In this document: piece by piece, positions 33,582-42,872 of the stretch
Layout: every line of letters begins with the position of its first letter
Position numbering within the stretch: position 1 is the first letter of the stretch
From: Paenibacillus cymbidii
GTDB lineage: Bacteria; Bacillota; Bacilli; Paenibacillales; NBRC-103111
Direction of reading: 5' to 3'
Assembly (NCBI RefSeq): GCF_004764705.1
Contig: NZ_SHLX01000026.1
Location: 1 to 64,000 of the forward strand
Length of the DNA: 64,000 nt
The notes under the pieces: generated by a model
Told to the model about the DNA's origin: nothing
Databases searched by the model: none
Seen by the model: the letters and a program-made list of their open reading frames with translations, nothing else
Position numbers and translations under genes: made by a program

Positions 33582-34487
33582 TCAGAACGATACCGGCAGC
33601 ACGATCTCGACGCTTGTGCCTTTGCCCGGCTCGCTGTTGAAGCGGAGCTCTCCTTTGTGGCTGGCGATAATTTGCTGGCAAATCATCAGCCCAAGACCGG
33701 TGCCGCCCGGCTTGTTGGTAAAAAAAGGCTCTCCCAGCCGTTTCAACTGGTCCTCCGCCATGCCGCAGCCCTGATCGACAATGCGGATGCGAATGCAATC
33801 CGCCGACGCCCGATCGGCCCGAATCGTCACACTGCCCCCTTCCGTCATCGATTCCACAGCGTTTTTGACCAGATTGATCAGCACTTGCTTCAATTGATTG
33901 CATTCGCACTTGATCTTCGGCAACCGCTCGTCGATCCGGGCGACGAGCGCGATGCCGCTCATATTCGCCTGCGGCTCGAGCAGATTGACGACGTCGCGCA
34001 CGATCGCCCCCGAATCGTGAAGTTGAAACTTGATGTTCTGCGGCTTCGACAGGATGAGAAACTCGCTGACGATAAAGTTGATCCGATCCAGCTCGGCCAG
34101 CATGATTTCGAGCTGTTCGGGACTGCTTTCCTTCCTCGTCCGCTGCAATTGGACGAATCCGCGCAGCGTCGTCAGCGGATTGCGGATTTCGTGCGCAACG
34201 CCGGCCGCCAACTGGCCGATCACGGCAAGCTTCTCCGAGCGCCGCAGCATTTCCTCCGTCTGCGCCAGAAGCTCCCGTTGCTCCATATTGTCGCGAGACA
34301 GCCGCCGGACGCGCGAATCGAGCCGGTACAGCATAAGGACGGCGGGCAGAAGCAAAATCAGCATAACGAATCCGGCGTAATCGAAAGGGAGTTTCTCGGC
34401 CTTTCCGCAGGCTAAAGCAGCCAGGCACAACGCAACGCCGGTAATCAACACGGCGATCGTTGCCGAACGTTTGAACGTAACCGACAT
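33582..34487 (-). CDS. Membrane sensor histidine kinase, sporulation-kinase type
   Basis: 301 residues from the ATG at 34487, with AGGAGATAATCCG in front; upstream in-frame starts lack a site. Two membrane helices (about 8-28 and 36-56) with almost no outer loop, a short coiled coil, then HisKA with GQLAAGVAHEIRNPLTTLRG and HATPase motifs LKQVLINLVKNAVESM, VDQGCGMAEDQL and GGTGLGLMICQQII. The HEIRNPLTT box and small two-helix sensor are typical of KinB-like kinases that feed the Spo0 phosphorelay in spore formers. No response regulator gene is adjacent, which fits an orphan phosphorelay kinase. Confidence 0.85.
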   Translation of the reverse strand: MSVTFKRSATIAVLITGVALCLAALACGKAEKLPFDYAGFVMLILLLPAVLMLYRLDSRVRRLSRDNMEQRELLAQTEEMLRRSEKLAVIGQLAAGVAHEIRNPLTTLRGFVQLQRTRKESSPEQLEIMLAELDRINFIVSEFLILSKPQNIKFQLHDSGAIVRDVVNLLEPQANMSGIALVARIDERLPKIKCECNQLKQVLINLVKNAVESMTEGGSVTIRADRASADCIRIRIVDQGCGMAEDQLKRLGEPFFTNKPGGTGLGLMICQQIIASHKGELRFNSEPGKGTSVEIVLPVSF

Positions 34488-34605
34488 CGGATTATCTCCT
34501 GCTTGCATCGTTGGTGCGGATGTACAGAACACCCAATAATCTACATTATTCAACAAAAATCAACAAAGTCCTTTTGCGATCGACCCGGCTGTTGAAAAAT
34601 ATTCA

Positions 34606-34634
34606 TTGCATATTTATTCATTTTTACGTATAAT
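34606..34634 (+). promoter_or_regulatory. Promoter of the riboswitch-metE unit
   Basis: TTGCAT (34606-34611), exactly 17 bases, TATAAT (34629-34634). Transcription would start near 34641, about 20 bases before the riboswitch. Confidence 0.85.
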
Positions 34635-34660
34635 GATGAACGATTGATCAACTAAATAAC

Positions 34661-34838
34661 GAAACAGGTGCATGAGAGCAGGAAATGCTCATGCTTAAAA
34701 GGGAAGCCGGTTGCAAATCCGGCGCGGTCCCGCCACTGTAACAGCGGAGTCGCACGCAAGACAGCCACTGGTTCTTCGGAATCGGGAAGGCGGCGGGCGA
34801 TGTCGATGCTGAAAGCCAGGAGACCTGCCTGTTTCAAG
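34661..34838 (+). ncRNA. Cobalamin (B12) riboswitch
   Basis: All hallmark segments are present in order: the 5' ACAGGTGCATGAGAGC start, AAAGGGAAGCCGGTTGCAAA, CCGGCGCGGTCCCGCCACTG (B12 box core), and the closing GAAAGCCAGGAGACCTGCCT. Cobalamin riboswitches upstream of metE turn off the B12-independent methionine synthase when B12 is available and MetH can do the job. No clear intrinsic terminator with U-run follows; instead a pairing of AACAC with GTGTT could hide the ribosome site of the leader ORF at 34874, suggesting translational control (inference). Confidence 0.95.
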
Positions 34839-34873
34839 AACACTGCCGGACCTACGGACGATGGGGAGGTGTT

Positions 34874-35020
34874 ATGCGTTTTTGTCGCTTGGACAAAGGC
34901 ATTTTTCCCGATTTCGTGAAGGAGCGAGCGGGAGGAGTGTCTTTTTTGGCGTTGTTTTGGCGTTGCAAGGAACTCAAACGGACACGATTCAACCTATTTG
35001 ACAAGGAGGCTTTTCGATGA
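34874..35020 (+). CDS. 48-residue leader ORF between riboswitch and metE
   Basis: Opens with ATG at 34874 behind a strong GGGGAGGTGTT ribosome site and reads MRFCRLDKGIFPDFVKERAG onward to KEAFR. Its stop TGA overlaps the metE start (ATGA at 35017-35020). It is basic, with two Cys and five to seven Phe, and matches no protein I know. The 36-base distance to the riboswitch and the stop-start overlap make it look like a translated leader coupled to metE rather than chance. Whether the peptide itself has a role is unknown. Confidence 0.55.
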   Translation: MRFCRLDKGIFPDFVKERAGGVSFLALFWRCKELKRTRFNLFDKEAFR

Positions 35021-37308
35021 AATTGAAGCTTGGCAATTTGGGCTACCCGCGCATCGGCGCAAGTCGGGAATGGAAAAAAACGCTGGAGCAGTTCTGGTCC
35101 GGCGGCATTGCGGAAGAAGCGTTCGAACAGGAGATGAAACGGCAGCGGCTCGCGATATTGGCCAAGCAGCGCGATGCCGGCGTACAATTCGTGCCGGTCG
35201 GCGATTTCAGTTACTACGACAGCATGCTTGACACTTCCGCCATGTTCGGCGTCGTGCCGGAGCGGTTCGGCTATGCGGGCGGCGAAGTGAAGCCGGAGCT
35301 TTATTTCGCCATGGCACGGGGCAACCGGACGGCAACCGCCTGCGAAATGACGAAATGGTTCGACACGAACTACCATTATATCGTGCCGGAGCTGACCAAG
35401 GATACAGCGTTTGCGCTGGCGGCGAACCGGCCGCTGCAGCTGTTTCTGGAAGCGAAGCAAGAGCTCGGTCTGACCGGCAAACCGGTCATCATCGGGCCGT
35501 ACACCTACCTGAAGCTGGCCAAAGGGTATGCCAAAGCGGATTTTGCCGTGCTGCTGGAGCGGCTCGTTCCGGTATATGCGCAGGTGCTGCAGGAGCTGCA
35601 GGAAGCCGGCGCCGACTGGGTGCAGCTTGACGAACCGGCGCTCGTGACGCTGCAGGACACAAGCGAGCTGGCGTTGTTCGCCGCGGCGTACCGCCGTTTG
35701 CTGGAAGCTGCGCCGTCGCTGCGCGTCATGCTGCAAACGTATTTCGGCGCGCTGGACGCCGACGTGCTGGCAGCGGTTGTCTCGTTGCCCGTGCACGGCA
35801 TCGGGCTCGACTTCGTCCGCGGCCGCGACGCCCATCTCGCCGCGCTGCGCGCAGGCGGCTGGCCGCAGCTGCTCACGCTCGGCGCCGGCGTCATCGACGG
35901 CCGCAACATCTGGCGCGCCGATCTGGCGGACGCGCTGGCGCTCGTGCGCGACATCGCCGCCATCGTGCCGGCGGACCGGCTGATCGTACAGCCGTCGTGC
36001 AGCCTGCTGCACGTGCCGATTTCGCGCGCCGGGGAAGCGTTGCTGCCGGCTGCGCTGGCGCAAGCGCTCAGCTTCGCCGACGAGAAGCTGCAGGAGCTGG
36101 CGCTGCTTGCCGCCGCGTTCGAAGGCGACGAAGCGGCGAACGCCGGCTTGGCGGCCAGCGGCGAAGCGCTCGCGGCGCTGGCGCAATTGCGCGCCGCAAG
36201 CCGGGTGGCGGCGGACGTCACCGGGGCGGCGGATGCCGTGACGCGGCGCAGCCCGGGTTTTGCCGCGCGGCAGGAGCTGCAGCAGCGCAAGTGGCAGCTG
36301 CCGCCGCTGCCGACGACGACGATCGGCAGCTTCCCGCAGACGCCGGACATTCGCAAGGCGCGCCAGAGCTGGCGCAAGGGCGACTGGACGAAGGAGCAGT
36401 ACGACGCGTTCATCCAGGGCCACATCCGCAAGTGGATATCCCTGCAGGAGGACATCGGGCTTGACGTGCTCGTTCACGGCGAATTCGAAAGGACCGACAT
36501 GGTCGAATTTTTTGGCGAGAAGCTTGGCGGCTTCGCCTTTACGGCGAACGGCTGGGTGCAATCGTACGGCTCGCGCTGCGTCAAACCGCCGGTCATTTAC
36601 GCCGACGTCCGGTTCACCGGGCCGATGACGGTGGCGGAGAGCGCCTTCGCCCAGACGCTGACCCCCAAACCGGTCAAAGGCATGCTGACGGGGCCGGTGA
36701 CGATTCTGAACTGGTCGTTCGTGCGCGATGACATTCCGCGGCGCGAAACGACGTACCAGATCGCGGCGGCGCTGCGGCAGGAAATCGAGGCGCTGGAAGC
36801 GGCAGGCGTGCGCATGATCCAGGTCGACGAGCCGGCGCTGCGCGAAGGCTTGCCGCTCAAGCCAAGCGAGCGCGACGCCTATCTCGGCTGGGCGGTCGAA
36901 GCGTTCCGCCGGGCAACGTCGTCCGTGCGCCCGGACACGCAAATTCACACGCACATGTGCTATTGCGAGTTCCACGATATGATCGACGCGATTTCGGCGC
37001 TGGACGCCGACGTCATTTCGATCGAAACGTCGCGCAGCCACGGCGAGTTGATCGGCGCGTTCGAATCGAACACGTATGACAAAGGCATCGGGCTCGGCGT
37101 CTACGACATCCACAGCCCGCGCGTGCCGGACGCGGAAGAGATGCTGAAGATGATCGAACGCGCGCTGCGGGTGCTGCCGGACCGGCTGTTCTGGATCAAC
37201 CCGGACTGCGGCCTGAAAACGCGCGGCGAAACGGAAACGGTCGCGGCGCTGCGCAACATGGTGCAAGCGGCGCAGACGGCGCGCGAACAACTCGGCGCTG
37301 GCGTGTAA
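35017..37308 (+). CDS. metE: Cobalamin-independent methionine synthase
   Basis: 763 residues, the full length of MetE. Transfers the methyl group of 5-methyltetrahydropteroyl-tri-glutamate to homocysteine in the last step of methionine synthesis. N-terminus KLGNLGYPRIGASREWKKTL is the classic MetE start. The C-terminal catalytic barrel has TTTIGSFPQTPDIRKARQSW, HTHMCYCEFHDMI with zinc ligands His and Cys, VISIETSRSHGEL with the Glu ligand, and INPDCGLKTR with the second Cys ligand. Ribosome site AAGGAGG. Controlled by the upstream B12 riboswitch, with a coupled leader ORF. Confidence 0.97.
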   Translation: MKLKLGNLGYPRIGASREWKKTLEQFWSGGIAEEAFEQEMKRQRLAILAKQRDAGVQFVPVGDFSYYDSMLDTSAMFGVVPERFGYAGGEVKPELYFAMARGNRTATACEMTKWFDTNYHYIVPELTKDTAFALAANRPLQLFLEAKQELGLTGKPVIIGPYTYLKLAKGYAKADFAVLLERLVPVYAQVLQELQEAGADWVQLDEPALVTLQDTSELALFAAAYRRLLEAAPSLRVMLQTYFGALDADVLAAVVSLPVHGIGLDFVRGRDAHLAALRAGGWPQLLTLGAGVIDGRNIWRADLADALALVRDIAAIVPADRLIVQPSCSLLHVPISRAGEALLPAALAQALSFADEKLQELALLAAAFEGDEAANAGLAASGEALAALAQLRAASRVAADVTGAADAVTRRSPGFAARQELQQRKWQLPPLPTTTIGSFPQTPDIRKARQSWRKGDWTKEQYDAFIQGHIRKWISLQEDIGLDVLVHGEFERTDMVEFFGEKLGGFAFTANGWVQSYGSRCVKPPVIYADVRFTGPMTVAESAFAQTLTPKPVKGMLTGPVTILNWSFVRDDIPRRETTYQIAAALRQEIEALEAAGVRMIQVDEPALREGLPLKPSERDAYLGWAVEAFRRATSSVRPDTQIHTHMCYCEFHDMIDAISALDADVISIETSRSHGELIGAFESNTYDKGIGLGVYDIHSPRVPDAEEMLKMIERALRVLPDRLFWINPDCGLKTRGETETVAALRNMVQAAQTAREQLGAGV

Positions 37309-37325
37309 ACGGCTTATGATTTGCC

Positions 37326-37394
37326 AGACCCTCGCCTTTCGTTTGCAGACGAACCTTGACGGTTCGACTGCTTTCGAAGGGAGCGGGTCTTTTT
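37326..37394 (+). terminator. Terminator of metE
   Basis: AGACCC...CTTTCG pairs with CGAAGG...GGGTCT and is followed by TTTTT; an inner CGAACC TTGA CGGTTCG hairpin makes it a branched or extended stem. It starts 18 bases after the metE stop. Confidence 0.8.
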
Positions 37395-37520
37395 CCGCTC
37401 GCAGGGCGCGGGCGGCCAACCCGCCGTCCGGATGACGCCCTCTTTTCAAGACAATTAATAGTCGCTCCCGCAAGCCCGGATTTACCATTCATTCCTTGAC
37501 ATTCCCGGAGGCCTGTCATT

Positions 37521-39965
37521 ATGATACAACCAAACGAGGCAGCCGCTGTCGGTGCGGCCCGGAACGATGAAAGCGATTACATGAAATCGGGTGATGGCGT
37601 GGCAATGTTGCGGCAAATTTGGAATAAACGGCAAAGCATCCGGTTCGCCTGGCTGATCTCCTACTGCATCATCCTTCTTCTGCCCATCTGCATCAGCTAC
37701 GTCGTATACCGCCAATTCAGCGCCACGCTGGAATAGGAAATTCAGCAGGCCAACAACGTGCTGCTGACCCAACTGCGGGATACGATGGACAATCAGGTGT
37801 CGGATATCAAGCGCCTCAGCACCGAGCTGATGTGGAATCCGCGCATACAGGAGCTGTTCTACAGCAGCAAATACGTGCGCAAGGATTATTTGTACGACCT
37901 GTACAAAGCGACGCAGGACTTGTTCGTCAATCAATCCACTTACCCTTCGATAAGCGACTTTTATATTTATTGGAACACGGCGCAAACGGCGATTTTGCCC
38001 AAACGTTATTTGGAAGGGGACGGCGTTTATGACGATTTTTACGGCAATGCCGACTTTTCCGTCTCGGAGTGGCAAGCGCTCGTCCGGCGCACCGACTTGC
38101 GCGATTTCATCACCATCGGCCAAACCGGCAAAGACAATCGGCGCAAAGCCTATTTGACGTTTTTCAATTCTTATCCGGTATCTTCGGACGGCCAGCCCGT
38201 CGCCACCAACGTCATCATGGTAGATGCCGCCAAAGTGCTGAATCTGCTCGAACGGACGCAGCTGTTCCGTGACGGTACGATCATGATATTGGACAAATCG
38301 AACAACGTGCTGATGTCGAGCGCCGACAAACCCGATCTGTCGTTCACCGCAAACGGCGAATTTGCCGCAGACAGCCTGTACTTCCACGGCACTTACAACG
38401 GCGAGGATTCCTTGTTTTTCTCCGCCCGCTCGACCAATTCCGATCTGCGGTACGTTTCCGTCATCCCCACGCGCGTCATTTTCAAACGGATGATTACGAC
38501 GCGCAATACAACCGTGCTCGGCCTGACGTTCAGCCTGATGGCCGGGCTTGTTCTGGTCTGGCTGTTCATCCGGCGCAACTATTCGCCGATTCGTTCGCTG
38601 ATCGGTTCGCTGCGCGTCGAGCCGAACGCGGCGGCGGCCAAAGAAACGAACGAATACAGGCTCATCCAGGGTGTCATCAGCCACACGCTGAGCGAGCAGG
38701 AAAAAATGAACTTCCGCCTGCAGCAGCAAAACACGATGCTGCGCTCGAACTTTCTCGGCAAGCTGCTGCGCGGCAAGCTGGATGAACAGCCGGCGCTGGA
38801 CGATGCGCTCGCCTCTTACGGCATGAGCTTCAGCGGCGATCAATTTGCGGTTATCCTGTTCTATCTGGAAGATTACGCCGCCTACTTCGCAAGTCTCGGC
38901 GATATGCGGGAAGGCGATAAGGAGAAGCTGCTGGCGCTGGTCGTCTTCAACGTGACGGAGGAGCTGGCCAACCGCAATAGCCGGTCGTACATGACCGAAA
39001 CGGGCGATATGTTCGCCTGTCTCGTCAATGTTGGCGGAGACGATCGCGAGAAGGGAGCGATGCGGCGCATTGCCGAAGAAGCCCGCAGCTTCCTGCGCAA
39101 GCATTACCAAATTGAAATGACCGTCTCCGTAAGCCGCATCCACAGCACCGTGCTCGGCATCGCCCAGGCATACCGGGAAGCGCTCGACGCGATGGAATAC
39201 AAAATGATTACGGGCGACGGCAGCGTCATCGCCTTCGAGGACATCCGGGCGGCATCCGGACAAATGCCGCATGCGAGCTTCTACTACCCCGTTCAGGTGG
39301 AGCAAACGCTCATCAACTACGTGAAAATCGGCGAATACGAAAAAGCGAAGATAACGCTCGACGAGGTCATCGCGCGCAACATCGGCGCCCCGGCGGTATC
39401 GGTGCCTCTCGCCAAGTGCCTCATGTTCAATGTCATCAACACGATGATCCGGGCGGTAAGCGAGCTCGGCGGCATGGACCACGAGCGGCTCAGCACGAAT
39501 GCGGTCGCCGTCGAGTCGCTGCTGCATTGCCAGACGATTCCGGAAATGCAGACAAGCATCAACCGCTTTCTGCAGGAAGTATGCGACTTTACGAATGAAA
39601 AGAAACGGCTTCAGCAGCAGACGGTCAGACAGCAGCAGCTGCACAAGCTCAGCGAGGACATCAAAACGTTCGTCGAACGGCGTTACGACGATCCGAATAT
39701 GAACATTACGATGGTCGGCGAGCATTTCCGGATGAAATACACCTATTTGTCCAAACTGTTCAAGGACGAAACCGGCATCGGGCTGCTCGACTACATGAAC
39801 CGGGTCCGCATCGACAAGGCGAAGGAGCATTTGCTGAGGGAGGGCGTCGCCGTTCACGAAGCGGCGTCCAGAGTCGGTTACAACGACGTGAACGTATTCA
39901 TTCGCGCATTCAAAAAACAGACCGGGCTGACGCCGGGGCAATTCAAGGAAGCCGATCGCGGATGA
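37521..39965 (+). pseudogene. AraC-type membrane regulator interrupted by an amber codon
   Basis: A single frame of 814 sense codons broken by one TAG at 37734-37736. Before the stop (codons 1-71): ribosome site GGAGG, then a membrane helix (FAWLISYCIILLLPICISYV). After it, in the same frame with no deletion: an extracellular sensor (about 75-300), a second membrane helix (TVLGLTFSLMAGLVLVWLFI), a coiled linker and GGDEF-like/regulatory region, and a C-terminal AraC helix-turn-helix (VGEHFRMKYTYLSKLFKDET, ASRVGYNDVNVFIRAFKKQT, GLTPGQFKEA). Such one-component regulators control adjacent LplB/LplC/LipO operons. Without read-through or suppression the sensor and DNA-binding part would lack the first membrane helix; an internal start near 37782 could make a truncated protein. 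A base-calling error is also possible. Confidence 0.8.
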
Positions 39966-39975
39966 TCGGCTTTTG
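39950..39975 (+). terminator. Short terminator overlapping the regulator's stop codon
   Basis: AAGCCGATC pairs with GATCGGCTT around GCGGAT and is followed by TTG; the gene's TGA lies in the loop-to-stem junction. Short U-run, so moderate strength. Confidence 0.6.
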
Positions 39976-39986
39976 TTGTCGATTTT

Positions 39987-40035
39987 ATCGATGCGCTTGG
40001 CGGTTTGATCGATGCCTTGGCGGTTTTATCGATGC
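39987..40035 (+). promoter_or_regulatory. Three helically phased ATCGATGC repeats
   Basis: ATCGATGC occurs at 39987, 40008 and 40028, i.e. 21 and 20 bases apart, each followed by a related CTTGGCGG-like tail in the first two and CGTTGTAG in the third. Spacing of two helical turns places them on one face of the DNA about 100 bases upstream of the binding-protein gene. They are candidate sites for the AraC-type regulator encoded just upstream. Confidence 0.5.
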
Positions 40036-40134
40036 CGTTGTAGCTTTGCGGGATTTCGCCGTCAACCCGTTTATGGGTTAATGAACACAGGAGACCAACG
40101 TCTTCGCCAATCTATTATCGAGGGGGTATTCAAC

Positions 40135-41796
40135 TTGTTTCGAAGCAAACGGTTTCAACCGGACAAAACCCGGACCGCGAGCGCCGCTTTATGCGCCGTT
40201 CTCACCGGAACGCTCGTGCTGTCCGCATGCTCGAACAAATCCGCAACGTCGCCTTCCGCATCTCCCGCAGCCGGATCGCCTGCGGCAGTCTCCGGTACGG
40301 CATCGTATCCGCTGCAAACGGATACGACGTTGACGTATTGGGTGGAGTCGAATTCGACCGTGCTGCCGATCAAGCCGTCGAACAGCGACGTGCCGTTCTT
40401 CCAGGAGCTGCAGAAAAAAACCGGCGTCAAGCTCAAATTTATTCAGGCGCCGGCCAATCAGGCGAAAGAAACGATCAACATCATGTTCGCATCCGGCGAT
40501 TATGCGGATGTCATGGAGTTCCAGTTCCTTTCCGGCTATCCGGGCGGCCCCGAAAAGGCGATCAAGGACGGCAACATCCTGAAGCTGAACGACGCGATCG
40601 ACAAATACGCCCCGAATTTGAAAAAGTATTTGAAGGAACATCCGGAAGTCGACAAGCTGGTGAAAACCGACAGCGGCAGCTACTACGGCTTCCCGTTCAT
40701 TACAAGCGATCCTTATCTGGACGTGTATCAGGGACCGATTTTCCGCAAAGACTGGCTCGACGATCTTGGACTGCCCGTGCCGACGACGATCGACGAGTGG
40801 TATACGACGCTGAAAGCGTTCAAAGAGAAGAAGGGCGCCGAAGCGCCGCTTACGTTCCTCGGCACGCCGCGAAGTCTGGAGCATCTGTACAACGGCGCGA
40901 TTATCGGCGCGTTCGGCGTCAATCGCACGTTCTATCTCGACAACGGGCAGGTCAAATTCGGGCCCGCGCAGCCGGGGTACAAACAGTTCCTGGAAACGAT
41001 GCGCAAATGGTATGCCGAAGGGCTGCTCGATAAAAATATTGCCACTGTCGACTCCAAAATTCTCGATGCGCAGATGACGTCCGGCAAATCCGGCGCGGCG
41101 ATCGGCAATGCCGGCGGCCAGGTCGGCAAATGGCTGACGACGATGAAAGACAAGGATCCCAAATACAATCTTGTCGGCGCCCCCTATCCTACCCTCAAAA
41201 AGGGCGATCGCGCGAAATTCGGACAAAAAGATTCGGCTGCGCCGATCGGCGGGTACGTCGCCATTTCGCCTAAAAGCAAAAACATCGAAACCGCCGTGCG
41301 CATGCTCGATTACGGCTACTCGCCGGAAGGCGCGATGTTCTACAATTTCGGCACGGAAGGCGTCACGTACAAGATGGACAACGGCTATCCGAAATACACG
41401 GATCTGATCATGAACAACCCCGACAAATATCCGATTTATACCGCAATGTCGCTGTACATCCGGGGGCAAACATACGGTCCTTACATTCAGGATAAACGGT
41501 ATGCCGAGCAATATTTCGCCGTGAAGCAGCAGCGCGATGCGATCGACGCGTGGAAAAACACGGACAACGAAAAATATGCGCTGCCTCCCGTCACGCCAAG
41601 CGCGGAAGAAAATGCGGAATATACGAAAATCATGACCGAAGTAAACACGCTCATCGACGAATATACGCTCAAGGTCATTCTCGGCTCCGACTCGCTGGAC
41701 AACTACGACAAATTTCTCGAGAAGCTGAAAGCGCTCAAGGTGGACCGCGCCGTAGAAATTCAGGCAGGCGCCTACAAACGGTTCCAAACCAGATAA
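40135..41796 (+). CDS. LipO-like extracellular solute-binding lipoprotein (importer 3)
   Basis: 553 residues with a TTG start at 40135, preceded by GAGGGGGTATT; an ATG at 40081 would add 18 residues ahead of the signal peptide. Signal peptide ends in VLSAC (Cys 32), followed by a Ser/Ala/Pro linker. Mature part: TYWVESNSTVLPIKPSNSDV, FQELQKKTGVKLKFIQAPAN, IMFASGDYADVMEFQF, IFRKDWLDDLGLPVPTTIDE. It is the binding component of the importer formed by the next two genes and the first gene of an eight-gene operon. Confidence 0.92.
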   Translation: MFRSKRFQPDKTRTASAALCAVLTGTLVLSACSNKSATSPSASPAAGSPAAVSGTASYPLQTDTTLTYWVESNSTVLPIKPSNSDVPFFQELQKKTGVKLKFIQAPANQAKETINIMFASGDYADVMEFQFLSGYPGGPEKAIKDGNILKLNDAIDKYAPNLKKYLKEHPEVDKLVKTDSGSYYGFPFITSDPYLDVYQGPIFRKDWLDDLGLPVPTTIDEWYTTLKAFKEKKGAEAPLTFLGTPRSLEHLYNGAIIGAFGVNRTFYLDNGQVKFGPAQPGYKQFLETMRKWYAEGLLDKNIATVDSKILDAQMTSGKSGAAIGNAGGQVGKWLTTMKDKDPKYNLVGAPYPTLKKGDRAKFGQKDSAAPIGGYVAISPKSKNIETAVRMLDYGYSPEGAMFYNFGTEGVTYKMDNGYPKYTDLIMNNPDKYPIYTAMSLYIRGQTYGPYIQDKRYAEQYFAVKQQRDAIDAWKNTDNEKYALPPVTPSAEENAEYTKIMTEVNTLIDEYTLKVILGSDSLDNYDKFLEKLKALKVDRAVEIQAGAYKRFQTR

Positions 41797-41800
41797 TGCC

Positions 41801-41856
41801 CGCACGCGCGGCCGGGTCGGCCGATTCCTTTCGGTTGCCCCCGCTGCGCGCCTGCG
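41801..41856 (+). other. Intercistronic GC-rich hairpin after the importer-3 binding-protein gene
   Basis: CGCACGCGCGGCCGGG can pair imperfectly with CCCCCGCTGCGCGCCTGCG, with an inner GGCCG/CGGCC stem. No U-run follows. Equivalent hairpins follow the binding-protein genes of importers 1 and 2. Confidence 0.4.
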
Positions 41857-41894
41857 GTTACTCCCAGCAGCAGCACCGGAAAGAAGGGCCGCGA

Positions 41895-42848
41895 ATGAAA
41901 CCGTCCGCGACAATGCCGCCCGCAGCGAAGCCGCCACGGAAAAGGCCGCATGCGCTGGCGAAGGATTTTGCCGTAAACAAGATGCTTTATGCGATGATTC
42001 TGCCCGTGCTCGTTTATTACTTCGTCTTTCATTATGCGCCGTTGTACGGCGCCGTCATCGCCTTCAAGGATTATTCGCCGGCTCAAGGCGTTTGGCAGAG
42101 CGACTGGGTGGGGCTGCAGCATTTCAAAGACTTTTTCGGCGGTTATTATTTCGGCCGAACCGTCACGAATACAGTGCTGCTAAGCCTGTATACGATTGTA
42201 TTCGAGTTTCCGGCGCCGATTATCCTGGCACTGCTGCTGAATGAGCTGCACAATCGCAGGTTCAAAAAATGGGTGCAGTCGATCACGTACATGCCTTACT
42301 TCATTTCGCTCATCGTCATTTGCGGGATCGTCAGGGATTTTACGAACAGCGGCGGACTTGTCAACGAAGCTGTCGCCTTCTTCACCGGCGATGACACGGC
42401 GATGCTGCAGCATCCGGAATATTTCCGCCCGATCTATGTGCTGTCGGAAATTTGGCAGCGGGTCGGCTGGGAATCGATCATTTATTTGGCTGCGCTGTCG
42501 GCCGTCGATCCGGAGCAATACGACGCCGCCAAAATCGACGGTGCCGGCCGCTTCAAGCAGTTGCTGCACATCACGATTCCCGGCATCATGCCGACCATCG
42601 TGATCATGTTCATTCTGCGAATGGGCAATCTGCTCAACGTCGGCTTCGAAAAAATTATCTTGCTGTACAATCCGGCCATCTATGAAACGTCGGACGTCAT
42701 CTCCACCTACGTGTACCGCAAAGGGCTGATCGAATTCGACTGGAGCTTCGGCGCCGCCGTCGGCCTGTTCAATTCGGCGCTCAACTTGGCGCTTCTGGTC
42801 GCGGCCAATTATGCCAGCCGCAAAATCAACAACCACAGCCTGTGGTAA
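41895..42848 (+). CDS. LplB-type carbohydrate ABC permease (importer 3)
   Basis: 317 residues from the ATG at 41895 with a modest AGAAGGG site. Pro/Lys-rich cytoplasmic N-terminus, six membrane helices, EAA loop DAAKIDGAGRFKQLLHITIP, and the LplB-type end (VAANYASRKINNHSLW). It pairs with the permease encoded 24 bases downstream. Confidence 0.92.
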   Translation: MKPSATMPPAAKPPRKRPHALAKDFAVNKMLYAMILPVLVYYFVFHYAPLYGAVIAFKDYSPAQGVWQSDWVGLQHFKDFFGGYYFGRTVTNTVLLSLYTIVFEFPAPIILALLLNELHNRRFKKWVQSITYMPYFISLIVICGIVRDFTNSGGLVNEAVAFFTGDDTAMLQHPEYFRPIYVLSEIWQRVGWESIIYLAALSAVDPEQYDAAKIDGAGRFKQLLHITIPGIMPTIVIMFILRMGNLLNVGFEKIILLYNPAIYETSDVISTYVYRKGLIEFDWSFGAAVGLFNSALNLALLVAANYASRKINNHSLW

Positions 42849-42872
42849 GTCATTCGTGAAGGAGCCGACGAC

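Noticed and set aside
37326..37394. A T-box or second riboswitch after metE
   Set aside because: Only a terminator-like hairpin is present; no specifier or T-box sequence was found.
34852..37488. 878-codon open frame on the minus strand
   Set aside because: It is antisense to metE, which has complete motifs and a riboswitch; long antisense frames are expected in GC-rich coding DNA. The residue composition (Arg/Ala-rich, no motifs) is typical of a shadow.
37482..39941. 819-codon open frame on the minus strand
   Set aside because: Antisense to the AraC-type regulator gene, with no ribosome site and no recognisable domain. The plus-strand frame carries clear membrane and AraC motifs despite its amber codon.
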